From contig SYIB01000007.1 in NCBI GenBank assembly GCA_005798965.1, positions 1-5,757 of the forward strand: a DNA stretch of 5,757 nucleotides. The letters are read 5' to 3'. The notes under the pieces were generated by a model. That model had not been told where the DNA came from and made no database searches. It saw only the letters and a program-made list of their open reading frames with translations. Below, in pieces: positions 1-4,532 of the stretch. Both the position numbers and the translations under genes were made by a program. Source of the DNA: Planctomycetia bacterium. Lineage in GTDB: Bacteria; Planctomycetota; Phycisphaerae; Phycisphaerales; SM1A02. Within the stretch, counting starts at the first letter, position 1; every line of letters starts with the position of its first letter.

Positions 1-240
1 CAACTGAATCTTGGGCGACCAGAGCATCGACTGCTTGGTCTGGTTCACCACGTCGTACACGAAGTACCAGTACCCCTTGCCGTCCTGAGGATCGACCCAG
101 AGCCGAAGGCCCTTCGGTCGGACGTCGAGCTTCCACTGGTCCGCCAGGGCAGCCGCGACAGCAGGCTGCGAGACAGACCAAGTCAGGGCGACCAGCGACG
201 AAGCGGCAAGGAGCGCGATGGCCATCGGACGGATCAGCAT
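1..240 (-). CDS. Exported protein of unknown function, N-terminal part (cut by the window edge)
   Basis: Eighty codons are readable from ATG at 240 down to base 1 with no stop, so the C-terminal part lies outside the window. Residues 1-29 look like a Sec signal peptide: Arg4, a hydrophobic core around residues 6-19, and a plausible cleavage after Ala-Val-Ala (27-29). The mature part begins LADQWKLDVRPKGLRLWVDP and carries GYWYFVYDVVNQT at residues 56-68. I recall a YWYF-x-Y-x-V-x-N-x-T pattern from secreted or periplasmic planctomycete hypothetical proteins; the link is from memory and the function is unknown. A second in-frame ATG lies at 225, but 240 keeps the positively charged start of the signal peptide and sits 6 nt behind a TACACT -10-like element. 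GGAG directly abuts the ATG, too close for a normal ribosome binding site. The gene is divergent from the acetyltransferase gene. Coding is well supported; function is not assigned. Confidence 0.8.
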   Translation of the reverse strand, partial: MLIRPMAIALLAASSLVALTWSVSQPAVAAALADQWKLDVRPKGLRLWVDPQDGKGYWYFVYDVVNQTKQSMLWSPKIQL

Positions 241-246
241 CTCCGA

Positions 247-252
247 AGTGTA
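247..252 (-). promoter_or_regulatory. -10-like element TACACT of the minus-strand exported-protein gene
   Basis: On the minus strand TACACT is followed by six bases (tcggag) and then the ATG at 240. That places the expected transcription start at or next to the start codon, so the mRNA would be leaderless. No clear TTGACA-like -35 is visible 16-18 nt upstream. The same hexamer stands at the same distance before the gene at 3045. Confidence 0.45.
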
Positions 253-282
253 CCGATCCTCGCTCGCGACCCCTTGCCCCGA

Positions 283-288
283 TACGCT
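283..288 (+). promoter_or_regulatory. -10-like element TACGCT before the acetyltransferase gene
   Basis: TACGCT is followed by ttcgac (6 nt) and a GTG at 295 in the acetyltransferase frame. The geometry matches the TACACT elements before the genes at 240 (minus) and 3045 (plus), which favours GTG 295 over TTG 274 as the true start. The element is a single degenerate hexamer without an evident -35, so this is inference. Confidence 0.35.
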
Positions 289-294
289 TTCGAC

Positions 295-1245
295 GTGTCG
301 CTCCTTGACCGAACCGGGCTCTTTGGCCACGCCCCAGACTGGGGTGAGCCGTTCCAGCCCTCCGCCTCCCAGCGGGCCGAGGCCCTTCGGCGCCTCGCGG
401 GGCCCGATCCGGCCGTCCTGCGTCGCCTGATTCGCGATGCCCGGGCTGACCAAGCGTTCTTTCAGCACGCTTGGTGCGTTGCCGACCCCGACGGCTCCAT
501 TGGCGCCACGGCGCTACTGGCCCCTCAGGCAGGCAACACGCTGCACGCCCTGCTCACGCGCGGCACGTCCGATGCCGCCATCCCGGCGCTCGGGCGCCTC
601 TTGGCGCGTGCACTGACGAGCGCGCACGGGCTGGGCCGCGCGATGGCCCAAGCCATCGTCGAACCCGCACGCGGCCGAGAACTTCGCGTTCTGGAAGCCG
701 CCGGCATGCGTCGGCTCGCCACCCTCGGCTACTACGAGCGCGCCCTGCCGCGACGAGGTCGCGTGGCGGCCAGTTGGCCCGCCGGGGCATCGATCACCGC
801 CTGCGATGTCCACAGCGAAGAGGGCCACGCCACGCTCTCAGCCCTCTTGCAAGCGACCTACGAGGCCACGCTCGACTGCCCCGCCTTGGCTGGCATGCGT
901 ACGCCCCAGGAGACGCTGGATGGCCACCTGGCGACCCATGCGGTCGATCCCGACCTCTGGACGATGGTCTGGCTGGAGGGGCGCCCTGCCGCCGTGAGCA
1001 TGTGCGCGCCGCTGCCGGGCACCGACGCCGCGGAACTCGTCTATTTCGGCGTGGCGCACTGGGCGCGCGGCCGAGGCATCGGTCCTGCTCTCCTGCAGCA
1101 CTCGATCGGGCGACTGGAGCACCGCAGCGTGCGCAGCCTGCACTTGGCGTGCGATGAAGCGAACGCTCGGGCACTGCATCTGTATCACAACGCCGGATTC
1201 CACAGGACGATGCGTCGCATCGCGTTCATCCACGCACTGCGTTGA
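295..1245 (+). CDS. GNAT-family N-acetyltransferase with tandem GNAT-like domains
   Basis: This predicted cytosolic enzyme should transfer an acyl group from acetyl-CoA to an amine; the acceptor cannot be told from sequence. Numbered from GTG 295 (316 residues), the C-terminal half has a clear GNAT core: strand ELVYFGV (247-253), the acetyl-CoA pyrophosphate loop ARGRGIG (257-263) followed by PALL, and the late motif ANARALHLYHNAGF (289-302). The N-terminal half (about 75-150) resembles a second, eroded GNAT domain: a helix with LLARALTSAHGLG (102-114), then RELRVLEAAGMRRLATLGYYER, but no R/Q-x-x-G-x-G/A loop. A DCPALAGMR segment (194-202) lies at the start of the active domain. An in-frame TTG at 274 would add seven residues; neither start has a convincing Shine-Dalgarno, and 295 is preferred because of TACGCT six bases upstream. 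It is transcribed away from the exported-protein gene and ends 322 nt before dnaA. Family is firm; substrate and start are uncertain. Confidence 0.88.
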   Translation: MSLLDRTGLFGHAPDWGEPFQPSASQRAEALRRLAGPDPAVLRRLIRDARADQAFFQHAWCVADPDGSIGATALLAPQAGNTLHALLTRGTSDAAIPALGRLLARALTSAHGLGRAMAQAIVEPARGRELRVLEAAGMRRLATLGYYERALPRRGRVAASWPAGASITACDVHSEEGHATLSALLQATYEATLDCPALAGMRTPQETLDGHLATHAVDPDLWTMVWLEGRPAAVSMCAPLPGTDAAELVYFGVAHWARGRGIGPALLQHSIGRLEHRSVRSLHLACDEANARALHLYHNAGFHRTMRRIAFIHALR

Positions 1246-1249
1246 CGAG

Positions 1250-1258
1250 TTGTCCACA
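1250..1258 (+). promoter_or_regulatory. Candidate DnaA box TTGTCCACA
   Basis: The nonamer differs from the E. coli consensus TTATCCACA by one base and equals the form favoured in high-GC actinobacterial origins. It starts 5 nt after the acetyltransferase stop and lies about 310 nt before dnaA. Its last base is the first base of the palindrome AGTGCATGCACT (1258-1269). No second good box was found in the intergenic region, so autoregulatory binding is more plausible than an origin. The nine-base match could also be chance. Confidence 0.45.
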
Positions 1259-1288
1259 GTGCATGCACTCGAGCAAACACGAGCATGC
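1258..1288 (+). repeat. Palindrome and bulged stem-loop after the acetyltransferase gene
   Basis: AGTGCATGCACT (1258-1269) is a perfect 12-bp palindrome. In RNA an alternative fold pairs GCATGC (1261-1266) with GCATGC (1283-1288) and TCG with CGA, leaving a 2-nt bulge and an 8-nt loop. It could end acetyltransferase transcripts, 15 nt past the stop, but no T-run follows, so an intrinsic terminator is not shown. It might equally be a protein-binding site beside the DnaA box. Confidence 0.4.
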
Positions 1289-1366
1289 CCGAGGAAATCC
1301 ATGGCGCGCAAGTGCTCGCCCCAACGCGGCTTGTCGATGCACTCGCACGAACTCGGAACGATCATC

Positions 1367-1394
1367 TTGGCAGGTCCTGAACATGGGCTAGATT
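1367..1394 (+). promoter_or_regulatory. Candidate sigma-70 type promoter for dnaA
   Basis: TTGGCA (1367-1372, one mismatch to TTGACA) and TAGATT (1389-1394, two mismatches to TATAAT) are separated by 16 nt. This is the best -35/-10 pair seen between the acetyltransferase gene and dnaA. Transcription would begin near 1401, giving a leader of about 165 nt before the TTG at 1568. Assignment to dnaA is by position only. Confidence 0.45.
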
Positions 1395-1476
1395 CTGCGA
1401 CCCGGTCAGGATGACCGCCGTCCGATTCTCGTGGGCGGCTCGCACGGACGACGAGGTTCACACCACATTGTGCTCG

Positions 1477-1519
1477 GCACGGAGAGATCGTGCAGCGACG
1501 ACGCCCATCGTCGTTGCTG
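1477..1519 (+). promoter_or_regulatory. Stem-loops in the dnaA leader
   Basis: CAGCGACGACG (1493-1503) pairs with CGTCGTTGCTG (1509-1519) across a 5-nt loop (cccat): 11 contiguous pairs including one G-U. Directly 5' of it GCACG (1477-1481) can pair with CGTGC (1489-1493) around a 7-nt loop; the two share base 1493. The structure ends 48 nt before the dnaA start and has no T-tract after it, so it is not a standard terminator. A role in leader RNA stability or translation control is possible but unproven. Confidence 0.45.
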
Positions 1520-1567
1520 TCTGCTGTCCCTGCCGAGTCCCACCGTCCCTTGCCGTGAGTACCGCGC

Positions 1568-3007
1568 TTGAACGACACCCAGACCTCCTGCTCTTTCGAC
1601 GCGCGCGACTCCTCCACGGGGCGCGAGGCGATCAGTGAAGCGATCCGCAGCCGCATCGGCGATGTTCCCTTCCGCATGTGGTTCGAAAGCCAGTCGGAAC
1701 TCGCCGTCGAGGGCGGTTCACTCGACGTCGCGGTGCGCACCACGTTCGCCAGCGACTGGATCGAACGTCACTATCGGAGCGTGCTCGAGTCGGTGATGCG
1801 CGAGCGCACTGGCGCCGGCGCCAAGGTCACGATCCGTGCAGCACCGCAGCAGGCCCAGTCCGCGAGCGCGCGCGCGCGGCGTGGCGACCCGGAACGCGCG
1901 ATCGAATCGGCGCTGCCCGAGCGCGAACGGCGGACGCGCCCCGGCAGCGAGTGGCGAACCTTCGATGACTTCGTCGCGGCGCCGAGCAACCGGATCGCGC
2001 TCGAGAGCACGCGACAGTTCGCCGCCGGCACGCTGCCGGGCGTGAACCTGCTCGTGCTCCACGGCCCCTGCGGCGTCGGCAAGACCCACCTCTTGCATGC
2101 GCTCTGCTCGGCCCGCCAGTCGGCCGGCTCCACGCGGGTGCGGTACCTGACCGGCGAACAATTCACCAACGGCTTCCTTGCGGCGCTGCGGGCCAACACG
2201 GTCTCCGCCTTCCGGCAGCGCGTGCGCGAGTGCGACCTCCTGGCGATCGATGATGTCCACTTCCTCGCGGACAAGACCGCGACGCAAGCTGAATTCCTGC
2301 ACACGATCGATGCGGTCGGCCTGATGGGCGCGAAGGTTGCGATCGTGAGCGATGAGCATCCGCGCGAGATCGCACGCCTTTCAAAGGCGCTCGTGAGCCG
2401 CCTGCTCGCGGGCATCGTGGCCAAGGTCGATGCCCCTGACCGGGACCTGCGCAATGCGCTGGCGCGTCGGTTCGCGCAGCGCCGCGGCCTGCGGCTCACC
2501 GATGCCGCGATCGACTGCGTGGCCAGCCGTTGCGTGGGCAGCGTGCGTGAGATCGAGGGTGCCGTGGCCAAGCTCGCCGCGGTCTCGGTCCTCGATACCC
2601 GACGCCTGCAAGGCGAAGCGATCAACGAGTCCTCGGTCACGCAGGTGCTCGACGCCGACGCCGCCCGCGAGCGCCGCACCAACGTGCGGATCCCCACGAT
2701 CATCGACGCCGCCTGCGAGGCGCTTGGGGTCGAGCGATCCGAGTGCCTCGGGGCAAGCCGACACCGTCGCGCGGTCCTGGCGCGCGGCGTGATCGCCATG
2801 CTCGCCCGTGAGTTCACCACCCGCAGCTACCCCGAGATCGCCAAGGCCATGGGCCGAAGCACGCACAGCACGATTCACGCAGCGGCCAGCCGCGTGCAGA
2901 AGCTCGTCGAGGAGCGTGCCGCGATCGAGACCGCCGATGGATCATCCGGCGCGGATGAACTGGTGGCCCGAGTGCGACGCCTGGTGCTGGCTGCGCCTCG
3001 TTCCTGA
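1568..3007 (+). CDS. dnaA: Chromosomal replication initiator protein DnaA
   Basis: DnaA is the AAA+ ATPase that binds DnaA boxes, melts the origin and loads the replicative helicase. All four domains are visible in 479 residues. Domain I (about 20-90) has VPFRMWFES and SDWIERHYRSVL. A short polar linker follows (about 92-128). Domain III (about 129-345) has Walker A GPCGVGKTH (166-174), Walker B LLAIDDVHFL (224-233), a sensor I region (VAIVSDEHPREI), the arginine finger in VSRLL (Arg278) and sensor II GSVREIEGA (324-332). Domain IV (about 370-450) has SRHRRAVLARGVIAML and the signature GRSTHSTIHAA (429-439). Aligned with E. coli GGRDHTTVLHA, the His and second Thr are kept, while the Arg-Asp pair is replaced by Ser-Thr. 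The length is typical. An in-frame TGA at 1556-1558 forces the start to lie downstream, and TTG 1568 is the first candidate that retains domain I; it has no clear Shine-Dalgarno. Neighbours are not the usual dnaN/recF/gyrB. Confidence 0.95.
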   Translation: MNDTQTSCSFDARDSSTGREAISEAIRSRIGDVPFRMWFESQSELAVEGGSLDVAVRTTFASDWIERHYRSVLESVMRERTGAGAKVTIRAAPQQAQSASARARRGDPERAIESALPERERRTRPGSEWRTFDDFVAAPSNRIALESTRQFAAGTLPGVNLLVLHGPCGVGKTHLLHALCSARQSAGSTRVRYLTGEQFTNGFLAALRANTVSAFRQRVRECDLLAIDDVHFLADKTATQAEFLHTIDAVGLMGAKVAIVSDEHPREIARLSKALVSRLLAGIVAKVDAPDRDLRNALARRFAQRRGLRLTDAAIDCVASRCVGSVREIEGAVAKLAAVSVLDTRRLQGEAINESSVTQVLDADAARERRTNVRIPTIIDAACEALGVERSECLGASRHRRAVLARGVIAMLAREFTTRSYPEIAKAMGRSTHSTIHAAASRVQKLVEERAAIETADGSSGADELVARVRRLVLAAPRS

Positions 3008-3014
3008 GCCTCCC

Positions 3015-3026
3015 ACGCCCGGGCGT
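3015..3026. repeat. 12-bp perfect palindrome between dnaA and the repeat-protein gene
   Basis: ACGCCCGGGCGT is a perfect palindrome, 8 nt after the dnaA stop and ending 5 nt before the TACACT -10-like element. It could be an operator for the downstream promoter or a short hairpin (4-bp stem, 4-nt loop). GC-rich palindromes of this size are not rare in such DNA, so significance is uncertain. Confidence 0.3.
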
Positions 3027-3031
3027 TGCCC

Positions 3032-3037
3032 TACACT
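3032..3037 (+). promoter_or_regulatory. -10-like element TACACT before the repeat-protein gene
   Basis: TACACT ends 7 nt before ATG 3045, placing the expected transcript start at or beside the start codon. It is identical to the element before the minus-strand gene at 240. No Shine-Dalgarno is present before the ATG, consistent with a leaderless mRNA. It suggests the downstream operon has its own promoter instead of relying only on dnaA read-through. Confidence 0.45.
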
Positions 3038-3044
3038 GGCCGCC

Positions 3045-4532
3045 ATGGTCATCATGGGCGTGGTCGGTTCGATGGCGCTTGCCGCCCTCGTGCAGTTCGA
3101 GCAGATCGATTACACGCAGGCGAGCCTCGATGCGCTGGTGCGTTCGATCGCACCGCGCGCCAATGGTGCGCATCACGACGCCCTGCTCGCCCTGCGCTCG
3201 ATGAGGGATCCTCGGCTCGCGCCGCTCTTCAACACGCTTGCGCAACGACCTGATCCGACGGCCGCGATCGACGGGCTGCTGGGCGAGGCGGAACTGGCCA
3301 GCCCCGCCGGCGTCACCCCGCTCTCGCTGCGCTTGATCACCGACACGCCCACGCGCCTGGCTGCCATGCGCGCAGCGGTCGGCCTCAAGCTCCTCTCGAC
3401 CGCAGCCGCTCGCGAGATCATGGACTGGGATGACATCGAACCGCTCGACCGCGCCGTCCTCGGCAGCGTGCTGCTGCAGGCGGGCGAATCGATCGACAGG
3501 GCCTCCATCACCCCGCTCCTGGCCGATGCACGACCAGCCGTCGCCGGACTCGCCGCCGCGCTCCTGCTGCAGGCTGGCGACACACAGGGCTGGGACCAGT
3601 TCGCGAGCCGCGTGGCCGGGCTGCAGGGCGGCGACCGCACCGCCGCGATCCAAGAGGTTGCGCGAGCGGCCGAGGCGTACACGCTCAAGGCAGCGGCGCC
3701 CAAGCTCGCGTCGCTCGCCGTCGGCGATGGCATCCCTGCCAACCTGCGCCTCCTCGTGATGGGCACCGTCCTGAAACTCGATCCCGCGCATGCCGAGCCG
3801 CTCTGGCGCGCTGCCACCGCCGATCGCTCGCAGGTCTCGCTCCTGCGCGCGGGCCTTCAGTTGCTCGTCTCGATCGACGCCCCCCCCGCTGGTTGGACCG
3901 CCGTGCTCCGCAACGGTGATCCATCGATGGAAGCCCTCGCCAACGCGATCGATGCGGCTGCATCGACCGATGCACCGGCTCTGGGCGAACGACTGGCCGC
4001 CATGGCCGGCACCGGGCAGCGGCTCCTGGCCGAGGCGGCACTGCAGCGATCGCGATCGATGCCCGACGCGGCGGCGCGACCGGCGCTCGAGGCGATCGTC
4101 GACGCTGGGCTCAAGGCCGATGCATCGATCCCCCTCCGATCCATGGCACTGGACGCGGGGCAGCGCCTGGCCGCGATCGATCCCGCCGGCATGGCCGCTC
4201 GGCTCGTGAGCGCCGGCGATGACCGTGATGGATCCGAACTCATCGTCAACGCGATCTACCAATCGAAGGATGCGCGTGCCGCGGAACTCGCGTCTGCTGC
4301 GCGCGAGAAGCTTGGCCGCAGCGCCGCATCGATGGCCTGCATGGCGCGTGCCCGAACGAGCGAGCCGGTCGATCCCGCGATCCTTGCGCAGGTCGGCGTG
4401 GCGGCCTCGGGCGGCAGCGAACTCAGCATCAACTTCAGGACGCAGGCGGCATGGATCTTCCTGTCGCGCTCGGGCCAGGCCGATCGCGCGATCAAGGCCA
4501 TGACCGAGGCATCCTTCAAGACCACACCATGA
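3045..4532 (+). CDS. Putative exported alpha-helical (HEAT-like) repeat protein
   Basis: The 495-residue product begins with a hydrophobic stretch (MVIMGVVGSMALAALVQ, 1-17) that may be a signal peptide or anchor, though it has no basic residue in its n-region. The rest is Ala/Leu-rich, predicted all-helical, and built of loosely repeated helix pairs such as HHDALLALRSMRDPRLAPLF (43-62) and the segments around 133-179 ending in LLQAGE/LLQAGD. This is the texture of HEAT/armadillo-type scaffolds that bind other proteins; no catalytic motif or known family was recognised. The frame stays open back to 2808 inside dnaA, but that part is Arg/Ser/Pro-rich shadow sequence, so ATG 3045 is chosen, supported by TACACT 7 nt upstream. 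A second ATG at 3054 is possible. Its stop overlaps the next start in ATGA (4529-4532), implying translational coupling. An 8-C run lies at 3880-3887. Coding is confident; the HEAT label is tentative. Confidence 0.78.
   Translation: MVIMGVVGSMALAALVQFEQIDYTQASLDALVRSIAPRANGAHHDALLALRSMRDPRLAPLFNTLAQRPDPTAAIDGLLGEAELASPAGVTPLSLRLITDTPTRLAAMRAAVGLKLLSTAAAREIMDWDDIEPLDRAVLGSVLLQAGESIDRASITPLLADARPAVAGLAAALLLQAGDTQGWDQFASRVAGLQGGDRTAAIQEVARAAEAYTLKAAAPKLASLAVGDGIPANLRLLVMGTVLKLDPAHAEPLWRAATADRSQVSLLRAGLQLLVSIDAPPAGWTAVLRNGDPSMEALANAIDAAASTDAPALGERLAAMAGTGQRLLAEAALQRSRSMPDAAARPALEAIVDAGLKADASIPLRSMALDAGQRLAAIDPAGMAARLVSAGDDRDGSELIVNAIYQSKDARAAELASAAREKLGRSAASMACMARARTSEPVDPAILAQVGVAASGGSELSINFRTQAAWIFLSRSGQADRAIKAMTEASFKTTP

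Larger units (their letters stand above)
1246..1567. other. Intergenic region upstream of dnaA (promoter and structured leader)
   Basis: This 322-nt stretch separates the acetyltransferase stop from the dnaA start. From left to right it holds a near-consensus DnaA box overlapping a palindrome, a bulged stem-loop, a TTGGCA-16-TAGATT promoter candidate, and a strong 11-bp stem-loop preceded by a small hairpin. The small plus-strand frame beginning at 1411 shows no family resemblance and overlaps dnaA, so no gene is called. There is no AT-rich unwinding region and no cluster of DnaA boxes, so it is not called an origin. Confidence 0.7.

Noticed and set aside
806..814. ATGTCCACA, one mismatch from TTGTCCACA, as another DnaA box
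   Set aside because: It lies within the acetyltransferase coding sequence (Asp-Val-His-Ser codons) with no partner box nearby; chance is sufficient.
1246..1567. Replication origin upstream of dnaA
   Set aside because: Only one convincing DnaA box and no AT-rich unwinding segment are present.
1411..1638. 75-codon plus-strand frame between the dnaA promoter and dnaA, with ATG shortly after TAGATT
   Set aside because: It overlaps dnaA by 71 nt in another frame, covers the structured leader, and its product has no recognisable features; Arg/Ala-rich content is typical of chance frames in GC-rich DNA.
2808..3044. N-terminal extension of the repeat protein reaching back into dnaA
   Set aside because: About 200 nt would overlap dnaA in another frame with low-complexity Arg/Ser/Pro sequence, and the hydrophobic N-terminus only makes sense from ATG 3045.
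4046..4053. GCGATCGC octamer and many GATC/ATCGAT words in the repeat-protein gene, suggesting a HIP1-like repeat
   Set aside because: The words follow from preferred codons for Ile (atc), Asp (gat) and Ala/Arg next to each other; no regular spacing was seen.
2814..4262. Long antisense open frame of 482 codons opposite dnaA's end and the repeat-protein gene
   Set aside because: Arg/Gly/His-rich composition with no domain; it mirrors a well-supported gene and is a codon-usage shadow. The same applies to the antisense frame at 1771-2820 opposite dnaA.
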